Positions 25,635 to 33,824 of a stretch of 40,535 nt of DNA are shown one piece after another. The position numbers were made by a program, and so were the translations under genes. The stretch lies in NCBI GenBank assembly GCA_034003585.1, contig JAVEYH010000018.1, forward strand, positions 1-40,535, in the 5' to 3' direction. Origin of the DNA: JAPXSY01 sp034003585 (GTDB lineage: Bacteria; Verrucomicrobiota; Kiritimatiellia; RFP12; UBA1067). How positions within the stretch are numbered: position 1 is the first letter of the stretch; every line of letters starts with the position of its first letter. The notes beneath the pieces are model-generated. The model was not told the origin of the DNA, made no database searches, and saw nothing but the letters and a program-made list of their open reading frames with translations.

Positions 25635-27198
25635 GGATCTCCTCCTTCAACAGTTTCAGGGCCAGCGGATCGTTTTCGGCCTTGATCAGGGCCTTCTTGA
25701 AATAGCCTTTGGCCTCTTCGCGCGCTTTGTCCGCCTCCGCCTTGTCCGGGATGGAATCCAACAGCTTGGCGATGCGGATGGCGTTGCGCCCGAGAATCCA
25801 GTCCCGGCTGTAGGAAATGCCGGTGGTCGGATCGGATTCCTCGTCCTGATCCGTCGCCAGCCAGGCGTTCATGAACGCGCGGAAATTCTCAACCGCCTCA
25901 CGCGGCTTGTTCTGCGCCATGGCGCGGTGCGCCTTGACCTTGGGCAGGGACATGTCATGCCAGGCCTTGTCTTTGCCGGGAATGCCCTGTTCGAGCATGT
26001 GGATCGCCTTGTCGTAATCGTTGACGATGAACGCGCCGTCGAGCACCTTCACTTTCGCCATGTTGACGGTGGCCTCGTTCGTGCAGACGGTCAGCAGGCG
26101 CTCGCCGACCGCGCAGAGGTTGCGGACCACATCGTGATCCTCGATCGTCTCGTAAAAATACCGCTCGTACAGATCGCCGACCAGAATCGGCGAGACTTTG
26201 ACGTTGAGCAGCACATTGAGCCGTTCCGCCAGGACGTTCTTGTCGACGGTCATGCCCGTGTCCACCCACACGCGGGCGGCGTAGTGGACCGAGGACTCCT
26301 TGCCGACGGCGTTGAACACCACCTGCTTGCTGGCCTGCTGCAGCAGGCCAGTCTGGTTGTTTTTCTTCAGGACGCCGAAAACGTTTTTGAGGGTCTGGTG
26401 CAGCATCGCGTCCGGCAGTTGCGGCACACAGGCCGCGAGCGACTCCACAACGCGGCCCCATTCGCCGGTCAGCACGACGCAGCGCAGTTTCAGCGACACG
26501 ATCAGCGGTTGGTACGAGGCTTGCCGGGCGGCCGCCTTTTCAAAATGGTTCAACAGGGTAAACGCCTCACGGTGGTTTCCCGCATCGATGAACCACTCCA
26601 GGGAGCGTTGCAGATGCGGCAGCGCCTCTTCGGGCCGGCCCAGCGTCAGAAGGGAGTCCAGATCGCGCCGGGCCTGCTCCATGTCCTTGATGCCCAGCGC
26701 GGCCGTCAGCCGCCGCAACATCAACTGCCCGCGCAGCTCTTTCGGGAAAACCGCGCCGAGCTCCAGCAGCCGCGCGCACCAGTCATTCATCGCGTGGTAG
26801 GCGTTGCGCTGCTGATGGTAATCGCAAATTCTGCCGAAAACCGGTTTCGCCTGATCCGGCGCCTTTTTCCAGGCGTCGATCACCAGATCGGAGGCCTCCT
26901 GCACACGGTCCAGCGACAGCAGCAGGTTGATTTTGTGCGCGAAGAAAATCGGCTTGTGTCCGGCGAAACGCGGATTGGCCAGCGCCTCGTCAACCAGAAC
27001 CAGCGCCTCGTCCTGCCGTTCGTAGGAGTAGTCCTGGATGCGCAGGGACATCTGCTCCACCTCATACTTGAGGTACGCCTCGCGTTCGGCCGCTTGTTCC
27101 GCGGAAGGTTTGCAGCCGGAGAGGGCGAAGAGCAGAAGAAACGGAAGAACGGTGATCCCGGTACATGTGCGCCGTTCTGTTTGCCGATTGTTTCGCAT
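25618..27198 (-). CDS. Lipoprotein with helical (TPR-like) repeats
   Basis: This 526-residue protein starts with a type II signal peptide (VLPFLLLFALSGC) whose lipobox ALSGC gives a lipidated Cys. The rest is rich in Ala, Leu, Asp and Arg, with helix-pair repeats typical of TPR solenoids, such as DEALVLVDEALANPRF, PEEALPHLQRSLEWF and YDKAIHMLEQGI. No catalytic motif is visible, so it probably serves as a protein-protein scaffold at the outer membrane or periplasm. ATG 27198 was chosen because AAGGAG lies nine bases upstream and the signal peptide follows; it has its own promoter-like sequence. It is a single-gene unit facing ispG. Partner proteins are unknown. Confidence 0.78.
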   Translation of the reverse strand: MRNNRQTERRTCTGITVLPFLLLFALSGCKPSAEQAAEREAYLKYEVEQMSLRIQDYSYERQDEALVLVDEALANPRFAGHKPIFFAHKINLLLSLDRVQEASDLVIDAWKKAPDQAKPVFGRICDYHQQRNAYHAMNDWCARLLELGAVFPKELRGQLMLRRLTAALGIKDMEQARRDLDSLLTLGRPEEALPHLQRSLEWFIDAGNHREAFTLLNHFEKAAARQASYQPLIVSLKLRCVVLTGEWGRVVESLAACVPQLPDAMLHQTLKNVFGVLKKNNQTGLLQQASKQVVFNAVGKESSVHYAARVWVDTGMTVDKNVLAERLNVLLNVKVSPILVGDLYERYFYETIEDHDVVRNLCAVGERLLTVCTNEATVNMAKVKVLDGAFIVNDYDKAIHMLEQGIPGKDKAWHDMSLPKVKAHRAMAQNKPREAVENFRAFMNAWLATDQDEESDPTTGISYSRDWILGRNAIRIAKLLDSIPDKAEADKAREEAKGYFKKALIKAENDPLALKLLKEEIRPLGL

Positions 27199-27234
27199 GG
27201 ATATTCTCCTTATCAAAAAACCAAAAGTCGGCTC

Positions 27235-27264
27235 AGTATAAACCGATCGGCTTTTGCAGGGCAA
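27235..27264 (-). promoter_or_regulatory. Predicted promoter of the TPR-like lipoprotein gene
   Basis: On the minus strand, TTGCCC (27264-27259), 18 bp, TATACT (27240-27235), 36 bp before the start. It has the same -35 form and spacer as the purA promoter. Confidence 0.65.
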
Positions 27265-27364
27265 CCGTTTGTTTGGTCCCTGTGTGCTCCCGTAGCGGAA
27301 CAGGCCATGACGGAAAGTCGTGGAATCTCAAGAAAGGCATTGTTTTATAGGGGCGCTCCGTTCT

Positions 27365-27398
27365 CAAACTCCATCCTCCTCACTCCTCATTCCTTCTT
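27365..27398 (-). repeat. Short degenerate heptanucleotide repeat
   Basis: Read on the minus strand the stretch is a run of GGAATGA/GGAGTGA-like 7-nt units followed by GGAGGATGGAG. It lies in the 236-bp gap that holds the lipoprotein promoter. The rest of that gap (27265-27364) shows no gene or recognisable element. Confidence 0.4.
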
Positions 27399-27435
27399 GG
27401 CTGCGATTCCGTTCCCATAAAAAGGAATCGCAGCC
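27399..27435 (-). terminator. 12-bp perfect hairpin after the beta-helix protein gene
   Basis: GGCTGCGATTCC and GGAATCGCAGCC form a perfect 12-bp stem around a 13-nt loop. It begins at the last base of the minus-strand stop codon. This is the expected site of a terminator for the MacB-thiE operon, although the T-run lies in the loop and not after the stem. Confidence 0.5.
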
Positions 27436-29879
27436 TAGCGGATCGGACCCCGTTCCGGCGAATAGGTTTCGGGCGTCCGCACGACCGTTTCCTTTTCGCG
27501 GGTGCCGCGGCCCCTGTCCGTCAGCGGCACGTCCACATCGTGAAAGGTGGTGCGCAGCAGAAGGGTGTCCGCCGCGCGGCGGCTCACCCCGACGCCGAAC
27601 CGGGATCCGGAAACCCAGTTGTTCTGGAACGTGGCGGCGCGGATGCGTTCGGGTCCCGGGCCACCGCTCCCCGCCGCGGCACCCAAATCGCTGGGGATCA
27701 CGCTGATGCCCGCCATCACGTTGTCCCACCCGCCGCCCCAGGTCCAATTCGCGCCGTACTGGGCGCCGCTGAACGGGGTCACGTCCTGAATCTCATTGGC
27801 GATGAACCGGTTGGCGAAATTGGCCCAGGGGGTTCCGCCGCGCTCCTGCGGCGGCAGGCGACCACCTGCGCTGCAGAGGAGCCCGCCGCCGTCATGCACG
27901 CGGCAGTCGCGGATGAGATTGAAAAAGTCCGGCGCCGTCTGGTGACGCGCCGGGTCGGCGTCCTGCCGATCGTCATGCGTCATGAGGGTGATGCCCAGGG
28001 TGCGGGCGCAGAGGTGCCGGTCGATGACGCAGTTGATCGCGCCCGCGCCGTAAACGTACAGGCCCTTGCCGCAATCGATCTCCTGATTGTTGACGAAAAC
28101 GGTGTCGATCAGGCCGTTCATCACCACGATCACGCTGGAGGCGTTGGGCACGACGCGCCACGGCGTTTCCAGGTGCAGGGTGCGGCGGACCGGGTCGGCC
28201 TCCCGGACGCGCCGCCACTGGCCGAGGCCGCGCCCGCCCGCCACCACAACGAACCGGCCGACACACATCCCGGCTGTGGCGGGAGCCTCCCGCACCACTG
28301 GCCAGCGCGCGGTCCGGACACTCGTGGGGGTGGCTTCCTCCACCGCGCTCTCATACAGGTATCCCGCCCCCTCAACCAGATAGGTCTCGCCGGCATTCTC
28401 TCCCAAAACGGTCCGTTCCACCGTGTTGCCGGCAATGAAGTTGCGGTAATTGACGCCGAAATGGGTCTGCATCACCAGGCCGCGGGTGTCGCCGGACAGG
28501 AGGTTGTCCTCGAAGATCACCTGTTCCGCGCCCCAGAATTTGAATCCGTGGCCGCGCCAGCGCCGATCGGTAAGGAAGCGGTTTTGCGAGAACAGGCTGT
28601 TCTCCACCTTGCGTTCGCAACTGCAGGCGCCCGGCCCGTAGGTCTCGCAGCGCACCATGCTGAAACGGCGCGCTTTGACGATGTTGAGCGGCCGGTCGCA
28701 ATACGGGTGCGTGCGCGCCAGCCCGTAGTCCTGCCGGGTTTCCAGCCGGACGCGGTAGAGGGAGACGTCCTCGGACCACTGCGGATCCCGGCCGACACGC
28801 AGTGCCGAACCGCAGGCGGGCATGAACCGCACGGTCAGATCGCGCAGGGCGAAGCGGCGCATTCCCCACAGCAGGTCCTTCCCCTCAAAAACAGGTCGGG
28901 TTTGCGTGAGCGCGCACGGGTCCACACACGGCTCTTGGCGATTGGCGATCACACTCTGGTGCATGCCCGCGCCCTGGATCACCACGTCTTCCGGGATGTT
29001 GAGGGTTCGGGAGAGCGCGTACGTCCCGGCCGGCAGAAAGAGCGTGCCTCCGGGGGCGGCCTGACGGAACGCGGCTTCGAAGGCCGCCGTGTCATCGGCG
29101 AGCCCGTCGCCCACCGCCCCGTGGGCGCGCACCGAGACGACCGGACGCGCAGCCGGTTTCGCGGCGACAGTCAGGCGCAGGGGATCGGACCAGCCGTGCC
29201 CCGCGCCGTGGCGGCCGTGGACAAACACGTCGTATTCGCCCGCCTCCAGCGACTCCGGCAGCCAGGCGCAGAGCGACCAGCGTTCCGTATGCCCGTCCTC
29301 ATGATGCTGGGCTGCGCGGGCAAGCGCTACCGTCTGCGTGGAACCCGCCGGCCGCAGCAGCACGCAGGCGGAGGGCAGATGCGAGCCCCAGGCGAAGGTT
29401 CTGCCGAAAATCCGGATCGGCTCTCCCGGCGTCTGGCGTTGCGGATAGAGCCATTGCGCCTGCGGACGGTTGATGAGAATCGGACGGCCCCACCCCGATT
29501 CGTCCCCGACCCAGACGGCGGAGGTGAGCGGGGCGCGCACCCACGGTTGCGGCAGACAACGGAACAGCACTTGCAGGAAGAGATCTCCCTGCCCCAGGAT
29601 CTCGCACTCCTGCGCCTCCGGCGGCGGCGTGTCGGGAAGGGCCGGCGGGCGGCCGATCGCCTCCGTGAACGCAAGCGGATCCTGCGGCTGCCGCACGTCA
29701 TACCCGCCGAGCGCCAACGCCCTGACGCGCGTCCGGCCGGGCACGAACCCGTGCCCCACGATCACGGCGACCTCGCTGTTACACGCCGGCTCGGTGATCA
29801 GGTTGATCTCTGGAAGGGCGGATGCGGTTGTCAGGCACAAGGCGTAAACCGGTAACAGAAACAGAGTCCAACGCGTCAT
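27435..29879 (-). CDS. Exported pectate-lyase-superfamily beta-helix protein
   Basis: This 814-residue protein has a signal peptide (MTRWTLFLLPVYALCLTTASA), then about 230 residues of beta-rich Ig-like modules (GEPIRIFGRTF and GEYDVFVHGRHG segments). A right-handed beta-helix begins at about residue 247 with VVSVRAHGAVGDGLADDTAAF, the pectate_lyase_3 signature shared with phage tailspikes, epimerases and GH28-like proteins. Repeated Asn-ended turns and ENSLFSQNRFLTDRRW, IFEDNLLSGDTRG and YVYGAGAINCVIDRH match helical rungs. Catalytic residues cannot be assigned. ATG 29879 is supported by AAAGG upstream. It is the last gene of a minus-strand run after thiE, 37 bp apart, and probably acts on acidic polysaccharide outside the cell. 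Confidence 0.8.
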   Translation of the reverse strand: MTRWTLFLLPVYALCLTTASALPEINLITEPACNSEVAVIVGHGFVPGRTRVRALALGGYDVRQPQDPLAFTEAIGRPPALPDTPPPEAQECEILGQGDLFLQVLFRCLPQPWVRAPLTSAVWVGDESGWGRPILINRPQAQWLYPQRQTPGEPIRIFGRTFAWGSHLPSACVLLRPAGSTQTVALARAAQHHEDGHTERWSLCAWLPESLEAGEYDVFVHGRHGAGHGWSDPLRLTVAAKPAARPVVSVRAHGAVGDGLADDTAAFEAAFRQAAPGGTLFLPAGTYALSRTLNIPEDVVIQGAGMHQSVIANRQEPCVDPCALTQTRPVFEGKDLLWGMRRFALRDLTVRFMPACGSALRVGRDPQWSEDVSLYRVRLETRQDYGLARTHPYCDRPLNIVKARRFSMVRCETYGPGACSCERKVENSLFSQNRFLTDRRWRGHGFKFWGAEQVIFEDNLLSGDTRGLVMQTHFGVNYRNFIAGNTVERTVLGENAGETYLVEGAGYLYESAVEEATPTSVRTARWPVVREAPATAGMCVGRFVVVAGGRGLGQWRRVREADPVRRTLHLETPWRVVPNASSVIVVMNGLIDTVFVNNQEIDCGKGLYVYGAGAINCVIDRHLCARTLGITLMTHDDRQDADPARHQTAPDFFNLIRDCRVHDGGGLLCSAGGRLPPQERGGTPWANFANRFIANEIQDVTPFSGAQYGANWTWGGGWDNVMAGISVIPSDLGAAAGSGGPGPERIRAATFQNNWVSGSRFGVGVSRRAADTLLLRTTFHDVDVPLTDRGRGTREKETVVRTPETYSPERGPIR

Positions 29880-29916
29880 CGGAGAAAACCTTTCGTGTTC
29901 GCGGGTATGGGAAAAA

Positions 29917-30543
29917 TCAGGGCTGGGCCGCCTGCCAGATCTCCTGCAGGCGGCGGATGGCGTCAAAGGGGGCCGGAGCCTGGCACACATACCGCACCAC
30001 GGCGAAATTCACCGCGCCGGCCCGCAGCACCTCCGGCAGGGTCCCGGCGTCGATGCCGCCGATCGCGACGGTTGTGAAGGGCGCCGCCCGGATGATCGCG
30101 CCGGCCTGTTCCGGCCCCAGCGTGGCGTCGGGGATCTCTTTGGTCGGCGTCGCGAAAACCGGTCCCACGCCGCAGTAATCGGGGCCGGCCGCGACGGCGG
30201 CGCGCGCCTGCTCCGGGCTGTGCGTGGAGAGCCCGAAAAGACGCAGGCATGGAAAACGGCGGCGCGCCTCGGACAGGGGCATGTCATGCTGGCCGAGATG
30301 CACGCCGTCCGCCTCAGCCTCCGCCGCCAGTTCGGGGTCGTCGTTGACGATCAGGCGTGTGGACGTGCCGCGGGTGATGGCGCGCAGATTGCGCGCCGTG
30401 GCCAATATTGCGGCCCGGTCGCTCTTTTTCCGGCGCAACTGGATGTAGCGCAGTCCCGCCGCCACAGCGGCTTCGGCGCAGCGCTCGTACGAGGTCGCGG
30501 GGTTGGTGATCACAAGATACAGGCCGAAACGTTCGATGGGCAT
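29917..30543 (-). CDS. thiE: Thiamine phosphate synthase
   Basis: ThiE couples HMP-PP and HET-P to thiamine monophosphate in the cytoplasm. This 208-residue protein has the compact TIM-barrel signatures: IQLRRKKSD, LIVNDDPELAAEAEADGVHLGQHDMP, GLSTHSPEQA, DYCGVGPVFATPTKE and VAIGGIDAGTLPEVL. The pyrophosphate-binding positions look kept, though NDR is NDD and REK is RRK in this protein. ATG 30543 is chosen for its GGAG site; longer in-frame starts overlap the preceding phosphatase. It sits 14 bp after the phosphatase and 37 bp before the beta-helix gene, an odd location for a vitamin gene, with no other thi gene nearby. Confidence 0.9.
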   Translation of the reverse strand: MPIERFGLYLVITNPATSYERCAEAAVAAGLRYIQLRRKKSDRAAILATARNLRAITRGTSTRLIVNDDPELAAEAEADGVHLGQHDMPLSEARRRFPCLRLFGLSTHSPEQARAAVAAGPDYCGVGPVFATPTKEIPDATLGPEQAGAIIRAAPFTTVAIGGIDAGTLPEVLRAGAVNFAVVRYVCQAPAPFDAIRRLQEIWQAAQP

Positions 30544-30557
30544 ACGGTCTCCGGAGC

Positions 30558-31262
30558 TCAATGGATAAACGGGTGGGGCGCGCCGACCGCGGCGTGCGAC
30601 GGAAGGCACGGGTGGCAGGCCCAAGGGTCTTGGCCGTGCCGGACCAGCGCGAACCCGTGCAGAAACCCGACCCACGCCTCCGCCGTGTAGGAGCGAAGCC
30701 GCAGGCCGGTGAGAATGGCGGCCACGAAGATGTCGTGACTGACGAAAAGGACGAAGGGCACGGTCATTTGCGTGATCATCCACTCCAGCGTCTGTTCGGT
30801 GGCGTCCGCAAGCGGTGCCGAGTGGGGGGCGTTCCCTGTTTTCAGATACTCCAGCATGTAGGCCATGTACCCCTGCTGACGCATGATCTCCTGCACCGCA
30901 TAGGGGTCACGGTAAAAAAAACCGCGCACGCCCAGCGGGTCCGCGTCCTCCACCCGCGGCGCGGAAATTCCCATGCCTTCGGCGACATGCCGGGCGGTCA
31001 GCCGGCAGCGCTGCATCGGACTCGCCAGAAAACGCGCGTCCGGGGGGGCACCCGTCAGCCGTGCCCCCGCCTCACGCGCCAGCGCGACCCCACGGGGGGT
31101 CAGCCCGAGATGCCGGCCGAAATCTTTGTCGTCCGGACGGATGGGCGGGCGTTCGGAATGGCGGATGAACAGCGCGACGCGGTCACCGCGCCCCAGCGCG
31201 GCACAAACGTCGCTGAAGTCGAGGGGGGAGGGGGAGAGGGTCATCGTCATACGCTTATTCAT
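30558..31262 (-). CDS. Histidine phosphatase family protein
   Basis: This 234-residue protein has the branch-1 histidine phosphatase layout. The phosphorylated His lies in LFIRHSERPP (RHS in place of RHG). SPMQRCRLTARHVAEGM carries the second Arg. The distal catalytic His lies in FVSHDIFVAAILTG. Members hydrolyse phosphomonoesters on sugars or proteins; the substrate is not determined by sequence. ATG 31262 overlaps the MacB stop by 8 bp, though ATG 31250 or 31244 are possible; none has a clear ribosome site, so translation may depend on coupling to the gene upstream. thiE follows after 14 bp. Confidence 0.85.
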   Translation of the reverse strand: MNKRMTMTLSPSPLDFSDVCAALGRGDRVALFIRHSERPPIRPDDKDFGRHLGLTPRGVALAREAGARLTGAPPDARFLASPMQRCRLTARHVAEGMGISAPRVEDADPLGVRGFFYRDPYAVQEIMRQQGYMAYMLEYLKTGNAPHSAPLADATEQTLEWMITQMTVPFVLFVSHDIFVAAILTGLRLRSYTAEAWVGFLHGFALVRHGQDPWACHPCLPSHAAVGAPHPFIH

Positions 31263-32481
31263 AACGGAGGCAGTCGATCGGATTGAGGCGGGAGGCACGG
31301 AGGGCGGGATAAAAACCAAAAAAGACGCCGACCGCGCCGCTGAACAGGAACGCGACCCCCACGGAGGATTCCGTGACCAGGATCGGCCACTGCTGCACGG
31401 AGCCGACCAGCCGCGCGCCCAAGGCGCCGGTCAGCACGCCGATCAGACCCCCGACGGTGGAGAGCACCACGGCTTCCGCGATGAACTGCAGCAGGATGTC
31501 GCTGGGCGTGGCCCCGACCGCCATGCGCAACCCGATCTCGCGCGTGCGTTCCGTGACCGACACCAGCATGATGTTCATGATTCCGATTCCGCCCACCAGC
31601 AGCGAGATCGAGGCCACCACCGTCAGCAGCAGCGTCATCAGTTTCGTCATGCTGCCGATGGTGTGGGTGATCTCTGTCATGTCGAGGGTGCTGAAATCGT
31701 CCGGGGCATGCGGCGCGAGTTTGTGGCGCTGGCGCAGCAAGGCGCCGATCTCCGCCTTGGCCTGCGCGATCTCCTCCAGGGAGTGCAGACTGACCATCAG
31801 CATGTTGACATTGTTGAAGATCGAATTCTGCAGCACCCGTTTCACGGTGGTGAAGGGTACGAGGATCACGTCATCCTGATCGTGTCCCATCGTGTTGCTG
31901 CCCTTGCGCGCCATGACGCCGAGCACCTGAAACGGCATATTGCGGATGCGGATCGTCTGCCCCACGGGAGCCCCGTCCGGAAAGAGGTTGTCGACCACCG
32001 TGCCTCCCAGCACGCAGACCCGCGCGCCGGAGCGCTGGTCGGCCTCCGTGAAAAACACCCCGTCCTCCGCAGTCCAGTTACGGACTTCCGGAAAGGCGGT
32101 CGAGACCCCCTGGATCTGGGTGGACCAGTTGTTCTCCTGCCAGATCACCTGCGCGCCGGTCCGGACAACCGGGGTCACGGCGCGGACCAGATGGCCGAGG
32201 TCCCGCGTGACCGCGTCGCCGTCCCCGGCCGTGAGCGTCTGGCTGGAACCGGAACCGCCGTGCACACCGCCCTGGGTACGGCTTCCGGGAAAAACCATGA
32301 TGATGTTGTTGCCGATGCTGCTGATCTCCCGGACCATCATGGCCTGCGCACCCTGGCCGATGGCCACGACCGCGATGACCGCCGCAATGCCGACAATGAT
32401 GCCCAGCGCGGTCAGCAGCGAACGCGTTTTGTTGCGGAAGATGGCGCGCAGCGCCACTTTCAGGATCATAAAGAGGTTCAT
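31255..32481 (-). CDS. MacB-type ABC transporter permease
   Basis: This 408-residue inner-membrane protein is the permease half of a MacB/LolCE-type exporter. It has a first membrane helix (RSLLTALGIIVGIAAVIAVVAIGQG), a large periplasmic MacB domain, and a C-terminal FtsX core of three helices (LLTVVASISLLVGGIGIMNIMLV, then TERTREIGLRMAVGAT, and the last helices up to LRASRLNPIDCLRYE). There is no ATPase domain, so it must pair with a LolD/MacB-type ATPase, and none is in the window: the divergent ABC ATPase at 32695 belongs to the MalK/PotA class. A weak promoter-like sequence precedes it. Its last 8 bp overlap the histidine phosphatase start. Confidence 0.9.
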   Translation of the reverse strand: MNLFMILKVALRAIFRNKTRSLLTALGIIVGIAAVIAVVAIGQGAQAMMVREISSIGNNIIMVFPGSRTQGGVHGGSGSSQTLTAGDGDAVTRDLGHLVRAVTPVVRTGAQVIWQENNWSTQIQGVSTAFPEVRNWTAEDGVFFTEADQRSGARVCVLGGTVVDNLFPDGAPVGQTIRIRNMPFQVLGVMARKGSNTMGHDQDDVILVPFTTVKRVLQNSIFNNVNMLMVSLHSLEEIAQAKAEIGALLRQRHKLAPHAPDDFSTLDMTEITHTIGSMTKLMTLLLTVVASISLLVGGIGIMNIMLVSVTERTREIGLRMAVGATPSDILLQFIAEAVVLSTVGGLIGVLTGALGARLVGSVQQWPILVTESSVGVAFLFSGAVGVFFGFYPALRASRLNPIDCLRYE

Positions 32482-32521
32482 GGCGTGGAACGAGTCACGT
32501 TTACAGGGTTAATGGCTACGT

Positions 32522-32550
32522 ATCATACACCGTTGGCAGGTCCAAGGAAA
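32522..32550 (-). promoter_or_regulatory. Possible promoter of the MacB-thiE operon
   Basis: On the minus strand, TTTCCT (32550-32545), 17 bp, TATGAT (32527-32522), 40 bp before the start. The -10 is good, the -35 only fair. Confidence 0.35.
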
Positions 32551-32611
32551 GCGGACTTGCCCCCTTTTTCCGCCTGACGCGGACAGGGGCACGAATTCGA
32601 AGTGGCGAAGC

Positions 32612-32640
32612 TTGCCGTACACTGCGGCAACGGATATACT
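32612..32640 (+). promoter_or_regulatory. Predicted promoter of the ABC-ATPase/amino-sugar operon
   Basis: TTGCCG (32612-32617), a 17-bp spacer and TATACT (32635-32640), 54 bp before the ABC ATPase start. It is one of the recurring TTGCC-type promoters. Confidence 0.6.
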
Positions 32641-32694
32641 CATGTCCCAAGAGTGAGGTTGGCAACGGGGCCACGGGGAACGTCGGAGTCAGAC

Positions 32695-33783
32695 ATGGCG
32701 GTCGGGGTCGAGGCGCAAGAGGTCGTGAAAACATTCGGGGCGGTTCGCGCGCTCGATCAGGTCAGCGTGTCCATCCATCCGGGCGAGCTGTTCTTCCTGC
32801 TGGGCCCCAGCGGATGCGGCAAGACCACGTTGCTCCGCTGTCTGGCCGGGTTCCAGACCCCGGATGCGGGGCGTGTCTTTTTCGGTGCGAGGGATGTGAC
32901 CGGCCTGCCGCCGCACGCGCGCAACACCGGCATGATGTTCCAGAGTTACGCGCTGTGGCCGCACATGACCCTGGCGGAGAACGTCGCCTTCGGCCTGGAG
33001 ATGCGGAAGCGGCCCCGCGCGGAGATCCGCGCGCGCGTGATGGCGGCGCTCGAGCTTGTGCATCTGGCGGACCGCGCCAAGGCGCGCCCCAATCTGCTTT
33101 CCGGCGGCCAGCAGCAGCGCGTCGCGCTCGCGCGTGCGCTGGTGGTGGAGCCGCAATGCCTGCTGCTGGACGAGCCGCTCTCGAATCTCGACGCGAAACT
33201 CCGGCTGGAGATGCGGGGGGAGATCCGGCGCATCTGCAAGGCGGCGGGGACGACCGCCGTGTATGTGACGCATGACCGGAAAGAGGCGCTCTCCATCGCC
33301 GACCGGCTTGCGGTGATGCGGGACGGCCGCGTCGAGCAGATCGGCACGCCCGAGGAGATTTACCGTCATCCCGCCTCCCGGTTTGTGGCGGGGTTCATCG
33401 GCGAAGGCCATTTTCTCGCGGGCCGCGTCGAGACCGTTTCGGAAACGGACGGAGTGCGGGTCGCCACGCGGATCGGACGGCTCCAAGCCCGGCGCGCGCC
33501 GGAAGGGGTCCGGGTCGGCGAGGAGGTGACGGTCTGTTTGCGGCCGGAAACGCTGCGGTTCGGCGTGCCGCCGCGCGACGGGATGAACCGGATGCGCGGC
33601 CGTTACCGCGCGAGTGTTTATCTGGGAGAGATGGCCCAGCATGAAATTGATCTGGGGCCGGAAGGCGGACCGTGTGAGGTGCTGACGGCGTTTCAGTTGA
33701 ACCCTTCCGGCGGATCAGACCGGACGGGCAATCCGGCGGAGGTCTGGGTGGCGCCGGACGAGGTGATTGTGACACGCGGCTGA
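32695..33783 (+). CDS. ABC transporter ATP-binding protein, MalK/PotA class
   Basis: This 362-residue ATPase has all ABC motifs: Walker A GPSGCGKT (residues 37-44), Q-loop FQSYALWPH, the signature LSGGQQQRVALARAL, Walker B LLLDEPLSNLDAK and H-loop YVTHDRKEAL. A C-terminal TOBE-type domain (about 240-362) marks it as the MalK/UgpC/PotA group that powers import of sugars, polyamines or iron. No permease or binding protein is adjacent, so its partners must be encoded elsewhere. An in-frame start further upstream exists, but ATG 32695 begins the conserved part. It heads a plus-strand run with a deacetylase 41 bp downstream and may import the sugar those enzymes handle. Confidence 0.92.
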   Translation: MAVGVEAQEVVKTFGAVRALDQVSVSIHPGELFFLLGPSGCGKTTLLRCLAGFQTPDAGRVFFGARDVTGLPPHARNTGMMFQSYALWPHMTLAENVAFGLEMRKRPRAEIRARVMAALELVHLADRAKARPNLLSGGQQQRVALARALVVEPQCLLLDEPLSNLDAKLRLEMRGEIRRICKAAGTTAVYVTHDRKEALSIADRLAVMRDGRVEQIGTPEEIYRHPASRFVAGFIGEGHFLAGRVETVSETDGVRVATRIGRLQARRAPEGVRVGEEVTVCLRPETLRFGVPPRDGMNRMRGRYRASVYLGEMAQHEIDLGPEGGPCEVLTAFQLNPSGGSDRTGNPAEVWVAPDEVIVTRG

Positions 33784-33824
33784 AACGGCCGCCAACAGGA
33801 TGAAGGGAAAGGGTCGGAACGCAG

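Noticed and set aside
27540..29855. Plus-strand open frame of 771 codons
   Set aside because: It is antisense to the beta-helix protein gene, which has a signal peptide and family motif; the plus-strand product looks like low-complexity shadow sequence.
32695..33783. ABC ATPase as partner of the divergent MacB permease
   Set aside because: Its C-terminal TOBE-type domain and motif set place it in the MalK/PotA import class, whereas MacB-type permeases use LolD/MacB-type ATPases.
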